DNA of 41,868 nucleotides from Candidatus Nitrosocaldus schleperae (GTDB lineage: Archaea > Thermoproteota > Nitrososphaeria > Nitrososphaerales > Nitrosocaldaceae). The DNA is taken from assembly GCA_013538805.1 (NCBI GenBank), contig JABXGR010000012.1, positions 1 through 41,868 of the forward strand. Reading direction: 5' to 3'. This document shows positions 25,265-33,173 of the stretch, in pieces. The notes beneath the pieces were generated by a model. It was not told where the DNA came from and did not search any database. It worked only from the letters and a program-made list of their open reading frames with translations. Every line of letters starts with the position of its first letter. Positions within the stretch are counted from its first letter, which is position 1. A program made the position numbers and the translations under genes.

Positions 25265-25819
25265 TCAGCCTTTGAGATCGCTAGCAAGTATGCCCATTAA
25301 CCTATCTACTATGGAGTTCTCTACATTTAGCCTGACTATACTCTCCATCCTTCTATCAACCTCTATCTCCTCTACGCCCCTCTCATCAAGTGCTCCCTCA
25401 AAGAAGAATCTAAACTGCTGATCCTTAAGTCTAAGCAATGGCTCTATATACTGCCACTGCCAGTTAGAGAGTACAAAGTATACCCTCTTGCTTGTACCTG
25501 CGTTAAGCATATCCTTAACAGCATTCCTCCTCTCATAGAAGCCTATCATAGCAAGGACCTTCTTAACCATATCCTCTATGTTGATACAATCCTCAACCCT
25601 AGCATCTGGGAGGGAAGAAAGCCTTGCATAAAGTTCAGCCTCATCCTTACTCCTTGCAAAGAAGATGGTTCTTATTACACTCTCATCTGCGTGTGACCTA
25701 GCAAGTCTAGAGAAGAGGTTAATTGCTGTATCAAGCCTATTCCTTATATGCCTTGGTATATCTTGAGAATTGATACCTTTGCTACTGTTACAGTAAACTG
25801 CTATTATATTCTCCATCAT
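25265..25819 (-). CDS. Hypothetical protein, distant similarity to DUF218/YdcF possible
   Basis: The protein has 184 residues. The order IIAVYCNSSKG..., HIRNRLDTAINLFSRLA and later KRVYFVLSNWQWQYIEPLL recalls the layout of DUF218 (YdcF/SanA-like) proteins, where a strand, an RLxxAxxL helix and a VTSxxHxxRA segment follow in that order. The usual G-G and His residues are not clearly conserved, so the match is weak. No signal peptide was seen. The start is one of two adjacent ATGs at 25819 and 25816. It is divergent from the anchored metallopeptidase gene at 25906. Confidence 0.55.
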   Translation of the reverse strand: MMENIIAVYCNSSKGINSQDIPRHIRNRLDTAINLFSRLARSHADESVIRTIFFARSKDEAELYARLSSLPDARVEDCINIEDMVKKVLAMIGFYERRNAVKDMLNAGTSKRVYFVLSNWQWQYIEPLLRLKDQQFRFFFEGALDERGVEEIEVDRRMESIVRLNVENSIVDRLMGILASDLKG

Positions 25820-25905
25820 TGATGATGCAGAGTACTCATATTTAAGGTGTAAGTTATAGATGACACATACTAGTATTTAGTATAAAGATATACATGATAA
25901 TGCTT

Positions 25906-26949
25906 ATGAGTATGAAGGAGGAGTATAAGCCAATACTCCTTGCCCTAGCAGCAGTAGCTATAGCACTAGGGATCACAAACATACTCCTAGCATACAATAT
26001 TGCTACAGAGATGAACCAATCCGATAGATCTGATGTTAATAATATACATGCTGAACTTGATTACCTAAAGAATAGGTATGATGCTATAGATAAGAAGGTT
26101 GAGAACATAGATTCTAAACTGATTGAGTTAAAGGGAATTAATGAAGTATTGAATGATATAAGATACAAGTTAGTTAACATAAATAGCATAGATGAAGATA
26201 GCAATAGTAATAGTAATGCATTGAAGTATATGCTTGATCATTCGCTAGAACAAAGATTAAAGGGGTTAGAGGGCAATGTTGAAGATAGAGGTGATTTCAA
26301 GCTCATGTATATTGATGATAAACACTTTAGCAGGATATTAAGTAGATCGAAGGTAATTGATGCATATATTGATGCCTTGAACTCTAAGTTCATACTTCCT
26401 CATGATATTGAAGTTGTTGTTGGTGATGATGATAGATGTAAGAACGCATCTGGCTACTATGAGCAGATGAGGAAGAGGATAGTACTCTGCTACTCCAGCA
26501 TAGATAACTTCATGAGACTATACCCAGATGATGTTGGAAGGTTCTCTATACTAGTGAAGTTTTTACTCTACCATGAGGTTGCACATGCACTCATAGATGC
26601 GTATAAACTGCCTATAGTTGGTATGCAAGAGTATGCTGCAGATAACTTTGCCATTGTTATGATGCTTAATGATGGAGATGATATACATCCCTTAATCTGG
26701 CTTTACGATGCGATGAGGGAGGATAAGTATGCTACTTCTACTACCTCTATTAGATACTGGGATACACATATGCTCTTTGTGCAGAGATACTATGATATCT
26801 TATGCTTAGCATATGGGAGCGATCCATTAAGGTATGATAGCAGTAGCAATGATCTGCCTAGTGAGAGAGCATATAGATGCTCCCATGAGTACTCATCTAC
26901 ACTCAACGCTTGGAATGAGCTGCTTAAGCCTTGGATGAAGGTAAGTTAG
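25906..26949 (+). CDS. Membrane-anchored HExxH metallopeptidase-like protein (DUF4344-like), copy 1
   Basis: An N-terminal membrane helix (ILLALAAVAIALGITNILLAY) is followed by a coiled-coil stalk (about residues 45-85) and a Ser/Asn microsatellite linker. The C-terminal domain carries HEVAHALIDAYKLP and, about 20 residues later, QEYAADNFA. HExxH supplies two zinc ligands and the catalytic Glu; the Glu of QEYAAD is the probable third ligand. This pattern matches the DUF4344 putative zincins. Four in-frame ATGs lie at 25894-25912; 25906 best fits the TATA-like TATAAA at 25881. The catalytic domain is probably outside the cell. A paralogue follows 73 bp downstream; substrates are unknown. Confidence 0.8.
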   Translation: MSMKEEYKPILLALAAVAIALGITNILLAYNIATEMNQSDRSDVNNIHAELDYLKNRYDAIDKKVENIDSKLIELKGINEVLNDIRYKLVNINSIDEDSNSNSNALKYMLDHSLEQRLKGLEGNVEDRGDFKLMYIDDKHFSRILSRSKVIDAYIDALNSKFILPHDIEVVVGDDDRCKNASGYYEQMRKRIVLCYSSIDNFMRLYPDDVGRFSILVKFLLYHEVAHALIDAYKLPIVGMQEYAADNFAIVMMLNDGDDIHPLIWLYDAMREDKYATSTTSIRYWDTHMLFVQRYYDILCLAYGSDPLRYDSSSNDLPSERAYRCSHEYSSTLNAWNELLKPWMKVS

Positions 26950-27022
26950 CCTATACTCTGCTACCCATCTGTTTACAACATGACTTAATTAAGTATATTA
27001 CAATCAGCAACTAACATCATTT

Positions 27023-28207
27023 ATGAATAGACATGCTATAGTTGCTGTTATAGGGTTTGCACTAGCATCCCTAACGGGTATTGCTAGCATCCTACTCTAT
27101 GCTGAGAGTAATGAGTTGAAGGCTGAGGTTAATAGGGTTGTTCAGGATAATAAGATGCTCAAGCAGGAGATTGATGATATGACACAGAACCTTAAAGATA
27201 AAGAGTCTGAACTTGAGAAGAGTAGGGAGGAGATTAACTCTGCACTTAATAGGATCAAGAGCATGAGTGAGGAACTTGACAAAACCAAACAGGAGTTGAG
27301 TATTGCTGAGGAGGAGTTGGAGAAGAGCAAGAGGGATCTTAACAATACAAAGGATGAGTTAAAGAGCACTAGAGCAAAGTTACTTGAGGCTCATGATGAG
27401 CTTAACAGGAGTAAAGAGGAGCATCAACGTACACTTAGAACGCTTGAAGAGTTGAAGGCTGATTACGATGCTCTAAAGGAAAGGTTGAAGAGTGCTGAGG
27501 ATAGTCTGAAGGAGTACATCTATAGGGAGGATAAGGGAGACTTTAAGGTTAGGTATGATGCTGGAAGTAGGTATAGAGATGCAATAGACCAGATCGTTGG
27601 ATTGCTCAACTCTAAGCTCAAACTGCCATACAACATACCCATCTTGGTATCAAGTTGTGGTGATGTATGGTATGCTGCATATGCTGAGTATGAGGTTTAC
27701 ACCCGTAAAGTCAGCAAGATAGTGCTATGTGTTGAGGAACTTGATGGGATAAGCAGTATGGTTGATAATATGTATAGCAATGGAGTAACCTCTAACAAGG
27801 ATGAGGCTCTCAACTTATTCATAAAGTACATAGTATACCATGAGGTTGGGCATGTGGTTATAAGGATAGCAGATCTCCACACAGGTAGCAGGGAAGAGTC
27901 GCTAGTAGATGACTTTGCCTTCTACATGCTTGTTAAGGATGGGGATAATGATAGTATAGATATGCTCATCTGGCTATACAAAGGGCTTGCAAGGCTTGAA
28001 GAAGATGGTAAGATAGAGGCTAGAGATCCAAGCAGCCTGTACCTAACGTATAGGCAGCAGTACCATGATCTCTCATGCCTTGCATATGGTGCTGGCATAG
28101 AATCAAAGCATATAGATCTTGGCGAGAGGGATGAAGAGAAGTGCAAAGTGATATGGTATGAGGTCTCACATGGATGGGGTAGAGCACTTTCGCTCTGGTG
28201 GAAGTAG
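27023..28207 (+). CDS. Membrane-anchored HExxH metallopeptidase-like protein (DUF4344-like), copy 2 with long coiled coil
   Basis: The protein has 394 residues: an N-terminal membrane helix (IVAVIGFALASLTGIASILLY), then about 140 residues of uninterrupted heptad coiled coil (about 30-170), then the same fold as the upstream gene. The join is shared (DKGDFKVRYD here, DRGDFKLMYI in copy 1). HEVGHVV gives the zinc site and REESLVDDFAFYML the third ligand. The Cys pattern near the end (SCLAYGAG) matches copy 1 (LCLAYGSD). A TATA-like TATATTA 26 bases before the ATG gives it its own promoter. It is clearly a tandem paralogue whose stalk is much longer. Confidence 0.82.
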   Translation: MNRHAIVAVIGFALASLTGIASILLYAESNELKAEVNRVVQDNKMLKQEIDDMTQNLKDKESELEKSREEINSALNRIKSMSEELDKTKQELSIAEEELEKSKRDLNNTKDELKSTRAKLLEAHDELNRSKEEHQRTLRTLEELKADYDALKERLKSAEDSLKEYIYREDKGDFKVRYDAGSRYRDAIDQIVGLLNSKLKLPYNIPILVSSCGDVWYAAYAEYEVYTRKVSKIVLCVEELDGISSMVDNMYSNGVTSNKDEALNLFIKYIVYHEVGHVVIRIADLHTGSREESLVDDFAFYMLVKDGDNDSIDMLIWLYKGLARLEEDGKIEARDPSSLYLTYRQQYHDLSCLAYGAGIESKHIDLGERDEEKCKVIWYEVSHGWGRALSLWWK

Positions 28208-28238
28208 GTAGATAAGAGAGTGTTGAGTCAGGAGATAC

Positions 28239-28586
28239 ATGGATAAGGTGAAGGTATATCACTACAGCAAGTGCATAACGTGCAGGAGGAGCATAGATAT
28301 ACTAAGCAAGGAGCATAAACTTGAGTTGAGGGATATATTCAAGGATAGGCTAAGCAAGGATGAGATAAGGGATATAGTTGCCAAGGCAGGGGTTAGTGTA
28401 AGGGAACTGCTAAGGAGGAAGAGCAAGGCATACAAGGATATAATCAATGGCAATTACACCGATGAGGAGATAATAGAGATGATGAGCAATGACCCAAGCC
28501 TAATAGAGAGACCAATAATCATGATGGGAGATAAGGTATTCATAAGACCAAGGTTGGAGAAGGTGGAGAGTAGCAAAGAGGATTGA
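28239..28586 (+). CDS. ArsC/Spx-family thioredoxin-fold protein
   Basis: The 115-residue protein has the ArsC-like fold: YHYSKCITCRRSIDIL at the N-terminus with a CxxC redox site (Cys11/Cys14 by count), a helical middle, and LIERPIIMMGDKVFIRPR near residue 90, where the cis-Pro motif RP and the GxR-like end are conserved. Family members include arsenate reductase and the redox regulator Spx. Two Cys at the active site resemble Spx/YusI more than plasmid ArsC. No ars genes are adjacent. Its stop lies 2 bases before the probable cysS ATG, so the two are co-translated. Confidence 0.85.
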   Translation: MDKVKVYHYSKCITCRRSIDILSKEHKLELRDIFKDRLSKDEIRDIVAKAGVSVRELLRRKSKAYKDIINGNYTDEEIIEMMSNDPSLIERPIIMMGDKVFIRPRLEKVESSKED

Positions 28587-28588
28587 TA

Positions 28589-29998
28589 ATGATGAGGCTT
28601 TATAATACACTAACTGGCAGGGTTGAGGAGGTCAAGCCTAGCAATGGTATGGTTATTAGGATGTACCTCTGTGGTGTTACAGTATACGATTACTCGCATA
28701 TAGGCCATGCTAGAACTATAATAGTCTTTGATGTTATAAGGAGGTATCTTATCCATAAAGGCTACAAGGTGAAGTTCGTTCAGAACTTTACCGATGTTGA
28801 TGATAAGATAATCAAGGCAGCAAGGGAGAAGGGTGTAAAGCCATTGGAGCTTGCTGAGCACTTCATAGAGCAGTACTTCAAGGACTTCGATGGGCTTAAC
28901 GTGCTAAGGGCTGATCATTATCCAAGGGCAACTGAGCATATAGAGGATATGCATAGGATCATAAAGGGGTTGATGGAGAAGGGTTATGCTTATAGAACAA
29001 GCAAGGGCATATACTTCCATATAGCAAAGGATGAAGATTATGGCAAGTTATCAAAGAAGCAGATAGATGAACTGAAGGCAGGTGCAAGGGTTGAGGTTGA
29101 TGAGGAGAAGTTAGACCCTCTAGACTTTGCTCTATGGAAGTTTGTTGATGATGAGCCATCATGGGATAGCCCATGGGGTAGAGGCAGACCAGGATGGCAT
29201 ATAGAGTGCTCAGCCATGAGCATGAAGTACCTTGGCGATACGTTTGAGATACATGGGGGAGGCGAGGATCTTATATTCCCACACCATGAGAATGAGATTG
29301 CTCAATCTGAGTCATTAACATCTAAAGAGTTCTCAAAGCACTGGGTTCATGTTGGTATGGTTAATGTTAAGGGTGAGAAGATGGCAAAATCCCTCAAGAA
29401 TATAGAGCCTATACACTCTGCACTTAGCAGGTGGGGTGCAAATACAATAAGGTTATACTGTCTATCAGCACACTATAGGAAGCCCCTAGAGTATGATGAG
29501 ACGCTCCTCAAGCAGGCACTTGCTGTATGGAGGGATATAGAGAATGCTCTATATGAGTTGGAGCATGCAATGATGATACCTGCTAGAGAAGGGGAAGAAG
29601 GAAGGGCAGTTGTAGAGGAGTTGAAGGGTATAGTTGATGAATCCTTTAAGGTCTTCATGGATAGAATGGATGATGATCTTGATACACCTAATGCAATAGC
29701 ATCCCTACTTACATCCATAAAGGCAGTTAATAGGTATGCTGGGGAGGATATGCTTGATGTTAACACTGCTAAGACAGTTATGCCAAGGCTCAATGATATG
29801 CTCTTCATCCTAGGTCTCAAGAGGGCTGAGGTGAGCAGTGAGGAGAGGGCAAGGATAGAGGAGATGGTTAAGAGGAGGAGCATGCTTAGGGCAGAGAAGC
29901 GTTACAAGGAGGCAGATGAGATAAGGGAGATGCTTAGAGCAGAGGGGATAGAGTTGGTTGATCATAAGGATAGGACTATATGGAAGAAATTAAGCTAA
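28589..29998 (+). CDS. cysS: Cysteinyl-tRNA synthetase
   Basis: The class I synthetase charges tRNA-Cys. It has about 469 residues. The zinc-binding Cys in MYLCGVTVYDY precedes the HIGH motif (SHIGHAR). HIECSAMSMKYLG and IHGGGEDLIFPHHENEIAQSE supply further zinc and substrate residues, and GEKMAKSLKN is the KMSKS loop. The C-terminal helical anticodon domain ends with the usual REMLRAEGIELVDHKDRTIWK. The likely start is ATG 28589 or 28592, behind AGAGGATT; the TTG at 28583 is less likely. The gene follows the ArsC/Spx-like gene with no real gap. Confidence 0.95.
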   Translation: MMRLYNTLTGRVEEVKPSNGMVIRMYLCGVTVYDYSHIGHARTIIVFDVIRRYLIHKGYKVKFVQNFTDVDDKIIKAAREKGVKPLELAEHFIEQYFKDFDGLNVLRADHYPRATEHIEDMHRIIKGLMEKGYAYRTSKGIYFHIAKDEDYGKLSKKQIDELKAGARVEVDEEKLDPLDFALWKFVDDEPSWDSPWGRGRPGWHIECSAMSMKYLGDTFEIHGGGEDLIFPHHENEIAQSESLTSKEFSKHWVHVGMVNVKGEKMAKSLKNIEPIHSALSRWGANTIRLYCLSAHYRKPLEYDETLLKQALAVWRDIENALYELEHAMMIPAREGEEGRAVVEELKGIVDESFKVFMDRMDDDLDTPNAIASLLTSIKAVNRYAGEDMLDVNTAKTVMPRLNDMLFILGLKRAEVSSEERARIEEMVKRRSMLRAEKRYKEADEIREMLRAEGIELVDHKDRTIWKKLS

Positions 29999-30049
29999 TC
30001 TTCTTAGAAGAATGTAAAACTTTAATATCAGTTTAACTATTTATATCTT

Positions 30050-30520
30050 ATGAGGCTAATAATTGAGATTTTAGAGAGATATAGGGATTATGTGATGCTC
30101 AACAAGAACATCTTCATAGCAGGAGTGTGTGCATTCATAGCAAGTGCTCTTATTGCTGAGGCATACTATGCAATTGATGGTAGTGCTGCCATTAACTCAA
30201 CTATGAGCGTTGCTGTAGAGTATGGCATATACATACCTCTCTTTGCATACCTCTACTACAAGGATAATAAAGGAAGGTATAGGGATGAGTACTCTATAGT
30301 GTGGAGGAGAGTGCTAATGGATGCAAGGAAGTTGATAGCAACACTATCAGTTGCAGAGGTAGTGTATGCTGTTGTTAGAGGATATATGCATTACCACTCT
30401 CTTACCATTGGCATGCAGCCTTATCAAGCAGCAGTGCTCTCATCAATAGTAGCATCAGTGCTCTTCTACACTGTAGTGAATATAGGGGCAAGGCTATCAA
30501 GGCTATTCAATAAACCATGA
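30050..30520 (+). CDS. Four-helix membrane protein, function unknown
   Basis: The protein has 156 residues with about four membrane segments (FIAGVCAFIASALIAEAYYA, AVEYGIYIPLFAYLYY, LIATLSVAEVVYAVVRGY, AAVLSSIVASVLFYTVV). A basic, acidic loop (YKDNKGRYRDEYS) lies between helices 2 and 3. A TATA-like CTTTAATAT at 30020-30028 lies about 25 bases before the ATG. No family was recognised. It lies between cysS and the FUN14 gene in the same direction but with its own promoter. Confidence 0.65.
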   Translation: MRLIIEILERYRDYVMLNKNIFIAGVCAFIASALIAEAYYAIDGSAAINSTMSVAVEYGIYIPLFAYLYYKDNKGRYRDEYSIVWRRVLMDARKLIATLSVAEVVYAVVRGYMHYHSLTIGMQPYQAAVLSSIVASVLFYTVVNIGARLSRLFNKP

Positions 30521-30588
30521 TATTTTTTACAAGATGAATACTCTACCTTGACTGTAATATTATAAAGCCTCTCCATACAATAATCATC

Positions 30589-30906
30589 ATGGACCCACTT
30601 GGAGTAGGAGGATTACTAACATCTCAGATAGCCATAGGAGGGATAATAGGCTTCTTCATAGGCTTTGCAATAAAGAAGATAACCAAGGTAGCATTATTCA
30701 TCCTAGGCATATTCTTCATAGCACTACTCTACCTTGAGTACAATGGGTATATAGTAATAAACTATGCAAAGTTTGAAGAAGCGTTTGGTAAGATAGGGAG
30801 TAGTATAGCAGGGCAGTTAGCAGTCCCAGCAACCCCAATACTAACAAACATACCCCTGCTTGGAGGTTTTGGTGTAGGATTCATAATAGGGCTGAAGAAG
30901 GGTTAA
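30589..30906 (+). CDS. FUN14-family small membrane protein
   Basis: The protein has 105 residues and three membrane segments rich in small residues: GGIIGFFIGFAIKKITK, ALFILGIFFIALLYLEYNG and IPLLGGFGVGFIIGLKKG. The GxxxG-like helices and the KK pair after helix 1 fit the FUN14 family, known in eukaryotes as a mitochondrial outer-membrane protein and common, but uncharacterised, in archaea. A TATA-like TTATAAAG 26 bases before the ATG suggests a leaderless message. Confidence 0.8.
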   Translation: MDPLGVGGLLTSQIAIGGIIGFFIGFAIKKITKVALFILGIFFIALLYLEYNGYIVINYAKFEEAFGKIGSSIAGQLAVPATPILTNIPLLGGFGVGFIIGLKKG

Positions 30907-30990
30907 GCGTATAAAGAGAGCATCATAAGTTAAGCACTAGATCATCTAATTACCATAGCTACTGCTCTTCCTATCCTCTCTATTGGATGA

Positions 30991-31269
30991 TTACCTTATC
31001 TCTATGAGTTTTGCTTCTACCATCTCATTTATCAAACCTTCCAATGCTGGTTTGAGTTGAGCAGTATCCTCTCCACTACTACTTGCTATTACATTGACCA
31101 ACTCCTTGAATGATATGCCATTACATACATCCCATATCATTATAACAACTTCATTAACAGAATACGCTACCTTGTCATCATTGACCAGAAGAAGAGAACC
31201 ATCCTCAGCCCTTGCTATGTTACCCTTCTTGTAGAGTTTCTCTAACTCCATCAGTAAATGCGGCCTCAT
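30991..31269 (-). CDS. Stand-alone PqqD-like (RiPP recognition element) protein
   Basis: The 92-residue winged-helix-like domain fits the PqqD/RRE family: GSLLLVNDDKVAYSVNEVVIMIWDVCNGISFKELVNVI followed by a helical end (GLINEMVEAKLIEI). PqqD domains bind the leader of a peptide substrate and deliver it to a modifying enzyme. No radical SAM enzyme, peptide precursor or pqq gene is in this window, so the function here is open. The TATA-like CCATAAAAAC about 24 bases upstream is divergent from the rps11 promoter. Confidence 0.7.
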   Translation of the reverse strand: MRPHLLMELEKLYKKGNIARAEDGSLLLVNDDKVAYSVNEVVIMIWDVCNGISFKELVNVIASSSGEDTAQLKPALEGLINEMVEAKLIEIR

Positions 31270-31307
31270 TTATTATTTAAATGTTTGTTTTTATGGGTAG
31301 AAAGATT

Positions 31308-31315
31308 TTTTTATA
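31308..31315 (+). promoter_or_regulatory. TATA-like box of rps11
   Basis: TTTTTATA is centred about 25 bases before the ATG at 31337, in the divergent region shared with the PqqD-like gene. Confidence 0.5.
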
Positions 31316-31336
31316 CCATTAAGCAAGTAACAAGCC

Positions 31337-31753
31337 ATGTCTGAAGAGCAGAAGGGCGAGGATATAAAGGGTGAGAAGTGGGGTATAGCCCACATATACA
31401 GTAGTTTCAACAACACGATAGTGCATATAACAGATCTTAGTGGGGCAGAGACCATAGCCATAAGCTCTGGAGGGAGGCATGTTACTGCAGATAGGTATGA
31501 GTCATCACCATACGCAGCAATGAAGTCAGCAATGGCAGTTGCAGAGATAGCAAAGAGTAGGGGGATAACTGGTCTTCACATAAAGGTAAGGGCAGTTGGA
31601 GGTGTAGGACCAAGGATCCCTGGACCTGGAGCACAAGCAGCAATAAGAACACTGGCAAGGGCAGGGTTCAAGATAGGTAGAATAGAGGATGTTACACCAA
31701 TACCACATGACTCAACAAGAAAGCCTGGGGGAAGGAGAGGTAGAAGAGTCTAA
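31337..31753 (+). CDS. rps11: Ribosomal protein uS11
   Basis: This small-subunit ribosomal protein has 138 residues. [71 protein letters not shown] and [18 protein letters not shown] are all conserved in archaeal and eukaryotic S11. The ATG is positioned 25 bases after a TATA-like box. It stands alone; the usual archaeal partners rps13, rps4 and rpoD are not adjacent in this window. It converges on a small membrane protein gene. Confidence 0.97.
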   Translation: MSEEQKGEDIKGEKWGIAHIYSSFNNTIVHITDLSGAETIAISSGGRHVTADRYESSPYAAMKSAMAVAEIAKSRGITGLHIKVRAVGGVGPRIPGPGAQAAIRTLARAGFKIGRIEDVTPIPHDSTRKPGGRRGRRV

Positions 31754-31777
31754 CCTATTATGATAATCCTCATCGCC

Positions 31778-32176
31778 TTATCCTTGCATATATACAAATC
31801 TTCTAACTATTATAAATGAGAGAGATGCTGCTACAACACCAGTTATGTATGGCAGCACGACTTTGTACTGATCCCCTTCATGCTCCTGTGCTTCTCTTAG
31901 TAACTGTGAAGGCTCTGCCAGCATCCGCTCCCTTTCTCCTTCTGGCTCACTGGTTATTCTTGCCATCTCTTCTGACTTTGCAGTTGCTTGCTCTTGCCCC
32001 TGTCCACCTGTAGAGCCTATGCTCTCTCCTACCCTTCTCTCCCCCTCACCTGTGCCTGCTAATCCCTCTCCTCTTTCTTCATACATACCTGCAGATAAGA
32101 CGTTGAGTATAAGCACTGTTGCAATGGCAAGTGCAGGTGCAGAGCCCCATACTATGAATATGCTCTTCACACTCAT
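31778..32176 (-). CDS. Two-helix membrane protein with low-complexity middle
   Basis: The protein has 132 residues: an N-terminal helix (APALAIATVLILNVLSAG), a Gly/Glu-rich charged stretch of about 70 residues (EERGEGLAGTGEGERR and onward), and a C-terminal helix (VLPYITGVVAASLSFIIVRRFV). No family was recognised. It may be a membrane-tethered spacer protein. A divergently shadowed plus-strand frame was dismissed because this frame has a coherent topology and its ATG starts cleanly at 32176. Confidence 0.6.
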   Translation of the reverse strand: MSVKSIFIVWGSAPALAIATVLILNVLSAGMYEERGEGLAGTGEGERRVGESIGSTGGQGQEQATAKSEEMARITSEPEGERERMLAEPSQLLREAQEHEGDQYKVVLPYITGVVAASLSFIIVRRFVYMQG

Positions 32177-32216
32177 AATTCAACACCCAAAGATATAATG
32201 CTATAGATTAGAACAG

Positions 32217-32642
32217 TTAGAACGGTCTCCTCCTCCATAACCTTATAGTCTCAAACCAGAACGCTATACTTGCAATTATAGCAAAGATAAGTGCATGTAT
32301 GTTGAGCGAAGAGTAGTTTACAATAATGTAAGTTATTAGAAGGGTTGTGAAGAATATTGCAAAGAATGTTAGCCTAGGTATGGTATAGCCTAGGATGCTA
32401 ACGAATGACTCCAGTATGCTTATCTCAGCCTTCTTTGCTATGTAGTATCTACCATACCCATCCTTTGCTACAAGGTTTATACTCATGAGTTTATCTAAAT
32501 GGTAGCTTGCCACGCTTGGGCTTGAGAAGTTAAGATCCCTCTGTATCTCCCTTACACCCACTGGCTCATCCCTCTTGAGCAGATAGAGGTAGACTTGTAA
32601 TGTCTTACCCTTCAGCACCTTCTCTACAGCATCGTCATGCAT
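32217..32642 (-). CDS. Winged-helix DNA-binding protein with two membrane helices
   Basis: The protein has 141 residues. The N-terminal 75 residues form a winged helix of ArsR/MarR-like type (LQVYLYLLKRDEPVGVREIQRDLNFSSPSVASYHLDKLMSINLV, then a GYGRYYI wing). Two membrane helices follow (FFAIFFTTLLITYIIV, ALIFAIIASIAFWF) and a basic tail. It is a membrane-bound transcription-factor-like architecture often seen in archaea. Target and signal are unknown. It lies 40 bp downstream of the two-helix protein gene, on the same strand. Confidence 0.8.
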   Translation of the reverse strand: MHDDAVEKVLKGKTLQVYLYLLKRDEPVGVREIQRDLNFSSPSVASYHLDKLMSINLVAKDGYGRYYIAKKAEISILESFVSILGYTIPRLTFFAIFFTTLLITYIIVNYSSLNIHALIFAIIASIAFWFETIRLWRRRPF

Positions 32643-32741
32643 CTAACTTCTCTAAAGAGATATGGGATATTAGTTTAGTGTTGTTAGTTAGTAGAAATTA
32701 GCATATATAACCTTAATCTATGGAATGGAAGAAAGAACTGC

Positions 32742-33173
32742 TCATTGATCATTGCTTCTCTTGAACTTCTCTGCAAGGGATATGAACCTACCATCCTTCT
32801 CTATCACTATCCTGCTATCCAACCTGACGTTCAAGCCTACTGATCTAAGTATGGCTAAGAGATCTGCACCTGTTATCATCCCCTTCACCTCACCGCTCTT
32901 GATCAAACTTGCAAACTTTGGTATTATGAATGCCATCTCTCTAGGGTATTGATGTTCTGCAGCCTCAAGTACCTCCTCCCCCCTATCTGTAAGATGCTCC
33001 AGCAGTATCTCTCTATCGCTCTTCTGCCTCTGCTCAAGCATCCTCCTCTTCATATCAAGGAGTTTCTTCACCATTATTATCTGCTCTGCAGGATCATAGT
33101 GTTCATCATTACTGCTTGTATTCTTACCACTATCCTGATTACTGCTATTGCTATTGCTATGGCTATTGCTCAT
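32742..33173 (-). CDS. Small unknown protein translationally coupled to RtcB
   Basis: The protein has 143 residues. The first 25 are Ser/Asn/Asp-rich (SNSHSNSNSSNQDSG) from a microsatellite. The rest is helical: EQIIMVKKLLDMKRRMLEQRQKSDREILLEHL, then IIPKFASLIKSGEVKGMITGADLLAILRSVGL. The layout loosely recalls PDCD5-like nucleic-acid-binding proteins, but I do not claim membership. Its ATG overlaps the rtcB stop by 4 bases, so it is translated after rtcB and may assist RNA ligation. Confidence 0.7.
   Translation of the reverse strand: MSNSHSNSNSSNQDSGKNTSSNDEHYDPAEQIIMVKKLLDMKRRMLEQRQKSDREILLEHLTDRGEEVLEAAEHQYPREMAFIIPKFASLIKSGEVKGMITGADLLAILRSVGLNVRLDSRIVIEKDGRFISLAEKFKRSNDQ

Noticed and set aside
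28574-28585. AAAGAGGATTG match to the CRISPR repeat at the end of the ArsC/Spx-like gene
   Set aside because: Only an 11-base match within coding sequence; no flanking similarity.
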